DNA of 13,313 bases from CAZJNX01 sp964547415 (GCA_964547415.1 CAZJNX010000137.1:1-13313), one strand, 5' to 3'; shown: positions 1 through 6,479, numbered from the stretch's first letter. Program-made: numbers and translations. The notes: generated from the letters alone by a model not told the origin.

Positions 1-12
1 ATCGTCTACCCC

Positions 13-420
13 TCAGGACCGTTGGAACATGGCGAGCATCCGGCGCGTCACCAGGAAGCCGCCGAAGATGTTGACCGAGGCGAGGACGAGCGCGATGAAG
101 CCGAACAGCCGCGCCCAGCCCGCCCCTTCCGAGGCGGCGAGGTCGACGCCGACGGCCAGCAGCGCCCCCACCACGATCACGCTGGAGATGGCGTTCGTGA
201 CGGACATCAGGGGCGTGTGGAGGGCCGGCGTCACCGACCAGACGACGTAGTAGCCCACGAAGATGGCGAGCACGAAGATGGCGAGGCGGAAGACGGTCGG
301 GTCGATCGCCCCGCCGGTCGCGGAACTCACGGCGTAGGCGAGACCGTCGGCGAGCGGCCCGGCCGTCGCGTCGACGGCCCCCTCGCCCGCCGCGCGGGCG
401 CCTTCGGCAGTCATCGTCAT
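13..420 (-). CDS. pntAB: NAD(P) transhydrogenase subunit alpha part 2 (membrane part)
   Basis: Small membrane subunit of the proton-translocating NAD(P) transhydrogenase, which uses the proton motive force to drive hydride transfer from NADH to NADP+. The 135-residue product has a soluble N-terminal 40 residues and then three hydrophobic segments (about 42-63, 79-96 and 103-125). The family-typical stretches GYYVVWSVTPALHTPLMSVT (57-76) and ASVNIFGGFLVTRRMLAMF (114-132) are present. An upstream in-frame extension exists, but the ATG at 420 is preferred: it lies 2 bases after the pntAA stop and has GGAGG about 7 bases upstream, inside the end of pntAA, which suggests translational coupling. 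The membrane partner pntB is expected just beyond the left edge; only 12 bases remain after this stop. Identification is firm. Confidence 0.95.
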   Translation of the reverse strand: MTMTAEGARAAGEGAVDATAGPLADGLAYAVSSATGGAIDPTVFRLAIFVLAIFVGYYVVWSVTPALHTPLMSVTNAISSVIVVGALLAVGVDLAASEGAGWARLFGFIALVLASVNIFGGFLVTRRMLAMFQRS

Positions 421-422
421 GT

Positions 423-1580
423 TCAGGCCTCCTTCGCCTCGGGCGCCTTGCCGCCGAAGGACGGGTGCACCACCGCCCCGTCCCGCGTCAGAAGGGTCGC
501 CGTCACGATCTCGTCGTCCCACTTCGGGGCGAGCGCCTTCGCCTCCTTGTCGACGAGGCAGGTCTCGATGAAGGTGGACAGGTTCTTCGCGTAGAGGAGC
601 GAGGCGGACGCGGCGATCCGGCCCGGCACGTTGCGGTAGCCGATCACCTTCACGCCCTCAACGTCCGCGACCTCGCCGGCGACCGCCCCTTCCACGTTGC
701 CGCCGCGCTCCACCGCGAGATCGACCACGACCGAGCCCGGCTTCATGGTCGCGAGCATCTCGCGCGTGACGAGGCGCGGGGCGGGCCGGCCCGGGATCAG
801 CGCGGTCGTGATCACGATGTCCTGCTTGGAGATGTGGTCGGCGACGAGGGCGGCCTGTTTCTTCTTGTACTCGGCGGACATTTCCTTGGCGTAGCCGCCC
901 GCGGTCTCGGCCTGCTTGAACTCCTCGTCCTCGACCGCGATGAACTTGGCGCCCACCGATTCGACCTGCTCCTTCGCGGCCGGGCGCACGTCCGTCGCCG
1001 ACACGGCGGCGCCGAGCCGGCGGGCGGTGGCGATCGCCTGGAGGCCCGCCACGCCCGCGCCCATCACGAAGGCCCTGGCGGCGGGGACGGTGCCCGCGGC
1101 GGTCATCATCATCGGGATCGCCCGGTCGTAGACCTCGGCCGCGTCGACCACCGCCTGGTAGCCCGCGAGGTTCGCCTGGGAGGACAGGACGTCCATGGAC
1201 TGGGCGCGGGTGATGCGCGGCATCAGCTCCATGGCGAAGGCGGCGGCGCCCGCATCGGCCATCGCCTTCAGCGCGTCCTCGTTGCCGTAGGGGTCGAGGA
1301 TGCCGATCACGATGGTGCCCTTCTTCAGGAGGGCGAGCTCCTCCTCGGTCGGGCGGCGCACCTTCAGGACGAGGTCCGCGTCCTTCAGGGCCTCGGCGGC
1401 GGAGGGCACGATCCTCGCCCCCGCCTTCTCGTAGTCGGCGTCGGGAAGGCGCGAGGTGGCGCCCGCTCCCGTCTCCACCAGCACCTCGGCGCCGAGACCC
1501 GCGTAGCGTTTCACCGTGTCGGGCGTCGCGGCGACGCGCGTCTCACCGTCCACCGTCTCCCGCGGCACTGCGATCCGCAT
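423..1580 (-). CDS. pntAA: NAD(P) transhydrogenase subunit alpha part 1 (NAD-binding domain I)
   Basis: Soluble NAD(H)-binding component (dI) of the split proton-translocating transhydrogenase; with PntAB and PntB it forms the NADPH-generating enzyme. The 385 residues match the usual length. The N-terminus MRIAVPRETVDGETRVAATP has the alanine dehydrogenase/PntA fold signature. The conserved RITRAQSMDVLSSQANLAGY lies at 122-141, the Rossmann glycine motif GAGVAGLQAIATARRLGA at 174-191 followed by the acidic D197 of the NAD site, and LIPGRPAPRLVT and KPGSVVVDLAVERGGN at about 261-295. The ATG at 1580 is preceded by a clear GAGGAGGAG sequence. The gene lies 108 bases after the oxidase subunit IV gene and 2 bases before pntAB, so the three genes are very likely co-transcribed from the promoter near 2059-2087. 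Confidence 0.96.
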   Translation of the reverse strand: MRIAVPRETVDGETRVAATPDTVKRYAGLGAEVLVETGAGATSRLPDADYEKAGARIVPSAAEALKDADLVLKVRRPTEEELALLKKGTIVIGILDPYGNEDALKAMADAGAAAFAMELMPRITRAQSMDVLSSQANLAGYQAVVDAAEVYDRAIPMMMTAAGTVPAARAFVMGAGVAGLQAIATARRLGAAVSATDVRPAAKEQVESVGAKFIAVEDEEFKQAETAGGYAKEMSAEYKKKQAALVADHISKQDIVITTALIPGRPAPRLVTREMLATMKPGSVVVDLAVERGGNVEGAVAGEVADVEGVKVIGYRNVPGRIAASASLLYAKNLSTFIETCLVDKEAKALAPKWDDEIVTATLLTRDGAVVHPSFGGKAPEAKEA

Positions 1581-1688
1581 GGCGGCTCCTCCTCGTTGGG
1601 TCCCGCCCCGCGACCCGCTCGCGGCGGCGCGGCGGGCGCCCGTCGGACGCGGGCGGGCGGGCGTCGGATTGTTGGTCGAAAGGCCGTG

Positions 1689-1904
1689 TCAGGTCAGGAA
1701 GACGGCCATCAGGACGAGCACGGCGACGACGACGATGACGCCCCACTTGGTGAGGCGCAGGAAGCCTTCGTAGGTGCGCTCGTGCTCGGCGTAGTCCATG
1801 GCGCTCATGTGGCTCTCGTCCGGAACGTCGGGTTCTTTCGGGGGGTGGCGCCCCTCGGGCGGCTTCGATGCGGGGTCGGTGGCCATGGCGTCGAGCGTGG
1901 TCAT
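1689..1904 (-). CDS. aa3-type cytochrome c oxidase subunit IV, small one-helix protein
   Basis: Small membrane protein of the bacterial aa3 oxidase subunit IV family, a short non-catalytic subunit with one transmembrane helix. The 71-residue product has a polar, proline-rich N-terminal half. The family core MSAMDYAEHERTYEGFLRLTKW (33-54) runs directly into the helix GVIVVVAVLVLMAVFL (55-70) at the extreme C-terminus. Only the last 40 or so residues are the conserved domain. The start is uncertain: ATG 1904 has no strong ribosome site, and ATGs at 1886 and within the core (residue 33, preceded by a GAC-GAGAG-like stretch) are alternatives. Its position just upstream of pntAA is common in alphaproteobacteria and is part of the evidence for the lineage. 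Confidence 0.85.
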   Translation of the reverse strand: MTTLDAMATDPASKPPEGRHPPKEPDVPDESHMSAMDYAEHERTYEGFLRLTKWGVIVVVAVLVLMAVFLT

Positions 1905-2058
1905 CGTGCGTTCGGGATCCGGGTCGGGCGGCGGCGGAACGGCCCCGCGAGCGGGGTCTTGCGGGCGGTTCCGTCCGGTCGTCGAAACGGCGGGCGATCG
2001 GCGTGGGGGACCAGCGCGCGGACCCGGTGGGCCCGCGCCGCCACACCCCGCGGCCGCG
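1905..2058 (-). promoter_or_regulatory. leader of the oxidase-IV/pnt transcript with nested hairpin
   Basis: About 150 bases between the predicted promoter and the first start codon, with no gene. It holds a nested inverted repeat: outer arms CGGAAC (1935-1940) and GTTCCG (1968-1973), inner arms CCCCG (1943-1947) and CGGGG (1952-1956). It could fold as a cloverleaf-like or bulged hairpin in the leader RNA. No known riboswitch was recognised, and in DNA this rich in GC short stems arise easily. Confidence 0.3.
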
Positions 2059-2087
2059 CTTGTAGCGTGCGCGGGCCCTTGTGGCAA
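2059..2087 (-). promoter_or_regulatory. sigma70-type promoter for the oxidase-IV/pntAA/pntAB operon
   Basis: On the minus strand, TTGCCA (2087-2082) is followed after exactly 17 bases by TACAAG (2064-2059). This is a good housekeeping-type match in a region otherwise about three quarters GC. It faces the coxIV-pntAA-pntAB genes, would start transcription around 2050, and lies between the cupin stop and the oxidase subunit IV start, where a promoter is expected. It is supported by sequence pattern and position only. Confidence 0.5.
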
Positions 2088-2112
2088 CGTGCCCGCGATT
2101 CTCCGCGGCAAG

Positions 2113-2130
2113 CCCCGGGACGGCCCGGGC
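2113..2130 (-). terminator. GC-rich hairpin after the cupin gene
   Basis: Two CCCGGG arms (2114-2119 and 2124-2129) around a 4-base loop form a perfect 6-bp stem, 10 bases past the cupin stop on the minus strand. No T-run follows, so it may be a transcript-end stabiliser or a weak terminator that insulates the cupin gene from the promoter just downstream. Confidence 0.35.
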
Positions 2131-2139
2131 AGGGCCACC

Positions 2140-2538
2140 TCAGGGCGCGGCGTAGTCCTCGTCCGAGACCGGCTCCATCCAGGTGACGTGGGTGCCGTCG
2201 AGGGCCTCGTGGATGGCGAGGTGGACGAGCTGCGTGTCGGGCGCCGCCCCGTGCCAGTGGCGGGTTTCGGGCGGGAAGTAGACGGTGTCGCCGGGTTTCA
2301 GCTCCCGCACCGCCTCCCCCTCGATCCGGCACAGGCCCCGCCCGGCGAGGACGTGGATGGTCTGCCCGAGCGGGTGGGTGTGCCAGTTGGTGCGCGCGCC
2401 CGGCGCGAAGGTGACGGACACCGCCCGCACCCGGGCGGGGGCCTCGGTCTCCACGATCGGGTCCTGCCAGACCGTGCCGGTGAACCAGTCGGGGTTCGCC
2501 TGCCGCGTCGGGCGCGAGCCCGCCGGATAGTACGCCAT
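2140..2538 (-). CDS. cupin protein, (R)-hydroxynitrile (mandelonitrile) lyase-like
   Basis: A 132-residue single-domain cupin. It resembles, over nearly its whole length, the small manganese-dependent hydroxynitrile lyases known from Granulicella and other acidobacteria, which split or form cyanohydrins such as mandelonitrile. Family-typical stretches are DWFTGTV (17-23), FAPGARTNWHTHPLGQT (44-60), the PGD turn (82-84), RHWHGAAP (93-100) and a C-terminal WMEPVSDEDY. The expected metal ligands fall at H53, H55, Q59 and H94, the numbering I recall for the characterised enzyme, and H96 is also present. The ATG at 2538 is preceded by GGGAGGAAG; the longer open frame upstream is a shadow. The gene stands alone, divergent from the acyltransferase gene. 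The fold and relationship are firm; the activity is inferred, and many homologues are annotated only as cupins. Confidence 0.85.
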   Translation of the reverse strand: MAYYPAGSRPTRQANPDWFTGTVWQDPIVETEAPARVRAVSVTFAPGARTNWHTHPLGQTIHVLAGRGLCRIEGEAVRELKPGDTVYFPPETRHWHGAAPDTQLVHLAIHEALDGTHVTWMEPVSDEDYAAP

Positions 2539-2627
2539 CGTCTTCCTCCCTCGTCCCGTTCGCCGCGCAGCGCGAGCGGCACGCCCGCAACACCACGGCG
2601 CACGCGCCCCGTCAACGGCGCGGCCGC

Positions 2628-2658
2628 CTCGACAGGGCGCGCGGGAAGCCGCTATCGA
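2628..2658 (+). promoter_or_regulatory. possible promoter for the LpxL-like acyltransferase gene
   Basis: CTCGAC (2628-2633) and CTATCG (2652-2657), separated by 18 bases, resemble the alphaproteobacterial CTTGAC/CTATAT pattern and lie about 50 bases before the GTG start. The pair sits between 6-base arms CCTCGA (2627-2632) and TCGAGG (2655-2660), which could be an operator or chance. The evidence is weak. Confidence 0.3.
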
Positions 2659-2708
2659 GGCGCCGCCCGGCCGCGAACGCGGGGGCGCTTGAGGGAAGGG
2701 CTCAAGGG

Positions 2709-3761
2709 GTGGCGGACACGGCGAAGCGGCGGACCGGGACGGAGCAGCCGCGGACCGGGACGGAAAAGCCGCGGACCGGGACGGCGGAAACGGCGGAGCC
2801 GGCGCCGGGGAAGCCGGCACGGCTGCGCCGCGCGCGCGCCGGCGACGTCGCGGGATACCTCGCCGTGCGCACGCTCGCGGGCCTCTTCCGGGCGCTTCCC
2901 GTCGACGCGGGCTCGGCCCTCATGGGCGCGGGCTGGCGCCTCGTCGCCCCCCGGCTCCATCGCCACCGCCGCGCCCTCGACCACCTGGCCCTCGCCCTTC
3001 CCGACGTCCCGGAGGCGGAGCGGCGGCGGATCGCGACGGCCATGTGGGCACACCTCGGCCGCGTGGCCGCCGAGGCGCTCTTCGCCGATCGCCTCCTCGC
3101 CGACACCGCGCGCGTGGCGCTTCCCCCCGACTTCGACCGGTTCGCGGAGCGGGCCGCGCACGGGGCGGTCCTGCCGACGCTCCACCTCGGCAACTGGGAG
3201 CTCGCCCCCGTCGGCCCGCGCATGGCGGGCCTCGAACTCGCCGCCGTCTACCAGCCGATCCGCAACCCCCTCGTGGAAGCGTACCTGAAGGCGATGCGCG
3301 CGCCCGCCTTCCCGGCCGGCCTCCATCCGAAGGGGCCGGCGACGGGCCGCCGCCTCGTGGCGCTCGCCCGGCGGCAGGGGGCGATCGGCCTCGTCGCCGA
3401 CGTCCGGGAGAAGAGGGGGGTGGAGGTCACCTTCTTCGGCCGCCCGGCGACCGCGACGCCGCTGCCCGCGCTCCTCGCCCGCCTCGGGGACGTGCCGATG
3501 CTCGCGGGCGCCATGGTGCGGGAAAAGGGCGTCTCCTTCCGCTACCTGGTGGAGGAGATCGAGGTGCCGCGCACGGACGACCGGGACGCGGACGTCCTGA
3601 TCGCCACGCAGCGCCTCCACGACGTCTTCGAGCGCTGGATCCGCGCCCACCCGGAGCAGTGGATGTGGGCCCACCGCAAGTGGGTGGAGACCGCCCCTGG
3701 CGAGGGCCGCACCCGCCCCCGCCGCGCCGCCGCCACGGCCCGCCTCCCCGCGGGCGGCTGA
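2709..3761 (+). CDS. LpxL/HtrB-family lipid A (lauroyl) acyltransferase
   Basis: Inner-membrane-associated acyltransferase of the LpxL/LpxM type, which adds a secondary acyl chain to a lipid A precursor. The 350-residue product carries the catalytic HX4E motif as HLGNWE (H159, E164). It also has the family blocks DVREKRGVEVTFFGRPATAT (231-250) and PEQWMWAHRKW (315-325), and a moderately hydrophobic N-terminal segment around 48-80. About 40 extra residues at the N-terminus, rich in R, T, G, E and P, contain three RTGTE-type repeats encoded by a 21-bp tandem repeat. The start is a GTG at 2709, about 9 bases after GAGGGAAGG; a later in-frame start would remove only this tail. It has no lipid A neighbours here. 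It could instead acylate another lipid, as some LpxL relatives do. Confidence 0.88.
   Translation: MADTAKRRTGTEQPRTGTEKPRTGTAETAEPAPGKPARLRRARAGDVAGYLAVRTLAGLFRALPVDAGSALMGAGWRLVAPRLHRHRRALDHLALALPDVPEAERRRIATAMWAHLGRVAAEALFADRLLADTARVALPPDFDRFAERAAHGAVLPTLHLGNWELAPVGPRMAGLELAAVYQPIRNPLVEAYLKAMRAPAFPAGLHPKGPATGRRLVALARRQGAIGLVADVREKRGVEVTFFGRPATATPLPALLARLGDVPMLAGAMVREKGVSFRYLVEEIEVPRTDDRDADVLIATQRLHDVFERWIRAHPEQWMWAHRKWVETAPGEGRTRPRRAAATARLPAGG
2730..2792 (+). repeat. three 21-bp tandem repeats inside the acyltransferase start
   Basis: The unit starting CGGACCGGGACGG occurs at 2730, 2751 and 2772. The first two copies differ at only a few bases and the third diverges after about 13 bases. 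The 21-bp period keeps the frame and encodes RTGTEQP, RTGTEKP and RTGTAET. Copy number could vary between strains without disrupting the enzyme, because the repeat lies before the conserved domain. Confidence 0.85.
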
Positions 3762-3844
3762 CTTCCGGCCCCCGCCCCGGCGATCTCCCCCACGCGCGGC
3801 GAGGCCGTCACGGTGCGGCAGGCGGCCCCTCCCGCCGAACCGCC

Positions 3845-3872
3845 TTGTGGCGGCCCGCCTTTCGCCTATTGT
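3845..3872 (+). promoter_or_regulatory. possible promoter for the maleylacetate-reductase-like gene
   Basis: TTGTGG (3845-3850) and TATTGT (3867-3872), spaced by 16 bases, sit in the only relatively AT-rich patch of this gap and about 40 bases before the TTG start at 3913. A small hairpin, CCGCC (3840-3844) with GGCGG (3849-3853), overlaps the -35 element. The evidence is pattern only. If real, it excludes the GTG at 3847 as a start. Confidence 0.35.
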
Positions 3873-3912
3873 CCCGCGCCGCGTTTCAGCCCGACGACAG
3901 GAGCCGCCCGCC

Positions 3913-4974
3913 TTGACCATCGATCCGTTCACCTTCGACGGCCTGCCGGCCAGGATCGTCTTCCGCAACGGCGCCCTCGCCGACGTCGCCAGCGAGGTGG
4001 AGCGCCTCGGGATGCGCCGCGTCCTCGTCCTGTCGAACGCGGCGCGCCGGGACACGGCCCTTGCCGTCCTCGAGCGGCTCGAGCCGCGCGCGGTGCGCAG
4101 CTTCACCCGCGCGGAAGGGGAGGGGATCGCCGAGACGGCGGAAGGCGCCGTCGCGCTCGCCCGCGCCAACGGCATCGGCGGGGTGGTGGCGATCGGCGGC
4201 GGCCCGGTGATGGGGATCGCGAAGGCGCTCGCCCTGCGCTTCGGGCTCCGTCAGCTCGCCGTCCCCACCACGTTCGCGGGCGCGGAGGCCTCCTCCGTGT
4301 TCGCCCTCGTGGGCCGCGACGTGGCGGCCGCGCGCACGGCCCGCCGCACGATGCCCGACACGATCCTCTACGACCCCTCCCTCGCGGGCTTTCTCGCGCC
4401 CGACCTCGCGGCGGCGAGCGGGATGGCCGCCATCGCCCACGCCGTCGAGGGGCTGTGGGCGGCGGACGCCAACCCGGCGACGCGGCCGCTCGCGAAGGAT
4501 GCCATCGCCCGCCTCGCCCGCGCCCTGCCGCGCCTCGCCGAGGCGCCCGACGACGGGCAGGCGCGGGAGGAGGCCTTCGCGGGCGCCTGGCTCGCGGCCT
4601 GCAACGCGGGCGGGGTCACCATGGGGCTCGCCCACGACCTCGCCCTCGTCCTTTCGGAGGCCGACGACCTCGTCCACGGCGCCGTGGCGGCCGCGCTCCT
4701 GCCCCACGTCGTCGCCTTCAACCGGGAGGCGGCGCCCGCGGCGCTGGAGGCCATCGCCGACGCCCTCGGCGCGCAGGACGCCGTCGGCGGGCTCGTCGCC
4801 CTCGCCGAACGCCTCGGCTGCCGGAACGACCTGTACGCCGTCGGCGTTGATCACGGTCAGCTTGATGAAGCCGCCGCGCAGGTCGCCGCAGCGGCGCCGC
4901 CGAACCCCCGCCCGGTCGACCGGGATGCCATCCGCACCCTCCTCGAAGCCGCCTACGCCGGCCCGCCCGCCTGA
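3913..4974 (+). CDS. maleylacetate reductase-like iron-containing alcohol dehydrogenase family protein
   Basis: Member of the iron-ADH superfamily, closest in pattern to maleylacetate reductases, which reduce maleylacetate to 3-oxoadipate with NAD(P)H in aromatic degradation. It has 353 residues, the usual length. Visible blocks are the N-terminal RIVFRNGALADV (14-25), the nucleotide-binding GGGPVMGIAKALALR (95-109), the VPTTFAGAE loop (117-125), MPDTILYDP (147-155), SGMAAIAHAVEGLWA (169-183) and HDLALVL...DDLVHG (241-256). Of the four superfamily metal ligands, H176, H241 and H255 are kept, but the aspartate position is A172. L245 replaces the conserved histidine four residues after H241. 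TTG 3913 is chosen because ACAGGAG lies 9 bases upstream; the earlier GTG at 3847 has no ribosome site. No ring-cleavage genes lie nearby, so the substrate is uncertain. Confidence 0.8.
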   Translation: MTIDPFTFDGLPARIVFRNGALADVASEVERLGMRRVLVLSNAARRDTALAVLERLEPRAVRSFTRAEGEGIAETAEGAVALARANGIGGVVAIGGGPVMGIAKALALRFGLRQLAVPTTFAGAEASSVFALVGRDVAAARTARRTMPDTILYDPSLAGFLAPDLAAASGMAAIAHAVEGLWAADANPATRPLAKDAIARLARALPRLAEAPDDGQAREEAFAGAWLAACNAGGVTMGLAHDLALVLSEADDLVHGAVAAALLPHVVAFNREAAPAALEAIADALGAQDAVGGLVALAERLGCRNDLYAVGVDHGQLDEAAAQVAAAAPPNPRPVDRDAIRTLLEAAYAGPPA

Positions 4975-4976
4975 CC

Positions 4977-5003
4977 AACGCAAAAGCGCACAATTTGCGT
5001 TTT
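4977..5003 (+). terminator. AT-rich inverted repeat with short T-run after the reductase gene
   Basis: Arms AACGCAAA (4977-4984) and TTTGCGTT (4994-5001) flank a 9-base loop and are followed by further Ts (to 5003), starting 2 bases past the reductase stop. This is the most intrinsic-terminator-like site on the plus strand, although the stem is AT-rich for this genome. It could equally be a protein-binding dyad for the downstream gene, since it is also about 100 bases upstream of that start. Confidence 0.45.
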
Positions 5004-5072
5004 CTCGGTGCGTGTGGCACGCTGACGGCGTTCTCTTGATGCGGAACGAGACCGGAGGTGTACGGCCGGCGC

Positions 5073-5094
5073 TCCCGGGCGCCGGCGCCCGGGA
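5073..5094. promoter_or_regulatory. 22-bp perfect palindrome before the zinc-ribbon gene
   Basis: The sequence from 5073 to 5094 is its own reverse complement (T-CCCGGGCGCC, then GGCGCCCGGG-A), with no loop required. It ends 1 base before the GGGAG ribosome-binding site (5096-5100) of the gene starting at 5108. Such a site can bind a dimeric regulator, or fold in RNA to limit ribosome access. Confidence 0.6.
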
Positions 5095-5107
5095 CGGGAG
5101 ACATGCC

Positions 5108-5455
5108 ATGACCGCGCTCGATGCCACCGCCGCGGACGCGCTCCTCGCGCCCGCGCGCACGCTCGCCTTCCGCCGGACGACGCCCGGCTGCGGCCTGTGC
5201 GGCGGGGCGGGCGTCCTGCCCGACGCCGACCGGCCGACGGCGTTGAAGCCCTGCCCGCGCTGCCGGCCCGGCAAGGCGCCACCACCGCCACCGGAGGAGC
5301 CGGAGCCGCCCCGCCGCCGCAAGCGCGAGCGGATACGCTGGCGCCTGCCCGCGCTCTCAGACCTTGTGTGGAACGCGTTCATGGCGATGGTGTACGGCGC
5401 TGTCGGCGTCCTCACGCTGGTGATGGTCGCCGGCCTCGCCACCATCTTCGTGTGA
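5108..5455 (+). CDS. unknown zinc-ribbon protein with C-terminal membrane helix
   Basis: I do not recognise this family. The 115-residue product has an N-terminal 27 residues without features, then a cysteine-rich motif CGLCGGAG (28-35) with CPRC (49-52). The two pairs are spaced like a rubredoxin- or DnaJ-type zinc ribbon, so it probably binds one zinc ion. Next come a proline-rich stretch (57-68), a strongly basic RRRKRERIRWR (69-79) and one hydrophobic helix at the C-terminus (about 93-115). The basic patch before the helix suggests the zinc domain stays in the cytoplasm. ATG 5108 has GGGAG 7 bases upstream. The gene is single, preceded by a perfect palindrome and convergent with ftrA, with only 27 bases between the stops. 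Coding status is supported by motif order and ribosome site; the role is unknown. Confidence 0.75.
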   Translation: MTALDATAADALLAPARTLAFRRTTPGCGLCGGAGVLPDADRPTALKPCPRCRPGKAPPPPPEEPEPPRRRKRERIRWRLPALSDLVWNAFMAMVYGAVGVLTLVMVAGLATIFV

Positions 5456-5482
5456 TTCGGCCGGCGCCGCGGCCGCGCGCCG

Positions 5483-6466
5483 TCAGGGCCCGCGGCGGAA
5501 GCGGGCGCGGTAGGCGGCGGGCGCAAGGCCGACGAGGCGGCGGAAGGCGGCCCGGAAGGTCTCGGGCGAGCGGTAGCCGCACGCCTCGGCGATGGAGGAG
5601 AGCGGCGCGTCCGTCGTCTCGAGGAGCTCCCGGGCCCGCGCGATCCGCTCGCGCGTCAGCCACCCGGCCGGGCTCGTCCCCGTCCCCTCCCGGAAGCGAC
5701 GCAGGAAGGTGCGCTCGCCCATGGCCGCGGCCCCGGCGAGGGCGGCGACCGTGAGCGGCTCGGACAGGCGCGCCCGCGCGAACGCCATCGCCTCGCCGAT
5801 CCCCCGGCCCGGCCGGCCGGGGACCGGCGCCTCCACGTACTGGGCCTGGCCGCCCTCCCGGTGGGGCGGCATCACCATGCGCCGGGCCACGCGGTTCGCG
5901 ACCGCGCTGCCGTGGTCGCGCCGCACCAGGTGGATCGCCGCGTCGATCCCCGCGCTCGAGCCCGCCGAGGTGATGACCGCTCCCTCGTCCACGTAAAGGA
6001 CGTCCCGCTCGATGGTCACGTCCGGGTGCAGGCGGGCGAGCGCGTCCATGTGGCGGAAGTGCGTGGTCGCCCGCCGGCCCGACAGGAGCCCTGCCGCCGC
6101 CGGCACGAACACGCCCGAGCAGATGGACAGGCACCGGGCCCCGCGGGCGACGGCCGCGGCGACGGCGGCGAGGAGGGGGTCGGGCGGTCGCTCCCCGGGC
6201 GCGCGCCAGCCCGGCAGGACGATCGTGTCGGCCTCGGCGAGGGCCTCGAGCCCGGCCTGCGCCTCCACCACGATGCCGCCCGTCGCCCGCACCCGCCGCC
6301 CCTCGGCCGAGACGGTCCGGAAGCGGTACCAGGGAAAGTCGAACTCGGGCCGCGGCAGGGCGAACACCTCGACCGCGATGGCGAACTCGAAGGTGGCGAG
6401 CCCGTCGTAGACGATCGTTGCGACGAGGCCGTCCGGGCGGGGCGGGCGGTGATGGGCGGCGTCCAT
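5483..6466 (-). CDS. ftrA: GlxA-family transcriptional regulator, FtrA-like
   Basis: Transcription factor combining an N-terminal DJ-1/PfpI-like domain (about 14-200) with a C-terminal AraC-type DNA-binding domain (about 223-325). The 327-residue length is typical. Visible marks are the start of the DJ-1 fold LVATIVYDGLATFEFAIAVEVF (14-35), the nucleophile-elbow-like CLSICSGVF with C116, and GRRATTHFRHMD (130-141). Two helix-turn-helix units follow, at about 238-258 (LTVAALAGAAAMGERTFLRR) and 287-310 (APLSSIAEACGYRSPETFRAAF). The ATG at 6466 lies just before the conserved domain; the longer frame upstream runs into the divergent promoter region. Its divergent partner is a rhodanese, a pairing seen in other genomes, so it probably controls that gene and itself from the 91-base gap. 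Confidence 0.9.
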   Translation of the reverse strand: MDAAHHRPPRPDGLVATIVYDGLATFEFAIAVEVFALPRPEFDFPWYRFRTVSAEGRRVRATGGIVVEAQAGLEALAEADTIVLPGWRAPGERPPDPLLAAVAAAVARGARCLSICSGVFVPAAAGLLSGRRATTHFRHMDALARLHPDVTIERDVLYVDEGAVITSAGSSAGIDAAIHLVRRDHGSAVANRVARRMVMPPHREGGQAQYVEAPVPGRPGRGIGEAMAFARARLSEPLTVAALAGAAAMGERTFLRRFREGTGTSPAGWLTRERIARARELLETTDAPLSSIAEACGYRSPETFRAAFRRLVGLAPAAYRARFRRGP

Positions 6467-6479
6467 TGGCGAAAAATGA

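Noticed and set aside
465..2186. Long plus-strand frame opposite pntAA
   Set aside because: It is antisense to unmistakable pntAA and oxidase subunit IV genes, with a low-complexity H/R/G/D/V-rich translation.
2730..2792. Possible CRISPR-like or iteron array
   Set aside because: The three units are directly adjacent without spacers and keep the reading frame of the acyltransferase, so it is an ordinary coding tandem repeat.
3847..3912. GTG at 3847 as the start of the maleylacetate-reductase-like gene
   Set aside because: It has no ribosome site, adds 22 residues absent from the family, and overlaps a promoter-like element. TTG 3913 has ACAGGAG at proper spacing.
5456..5482. Possible bidirectional terminator between the convergent zinc-ribbon and ftrA genes
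   Set aside because: Only a 5-bp CGGCC/GGCCG stem could be drawn and there is no T-run on either side, which is too weak to list as a feature.
3886..5526. Long minus-strand frame opposite the maleylacetate-reductase-like gene
   Set aside because: It has no recognisable domain and is complementary to a gene with clear family motifs.
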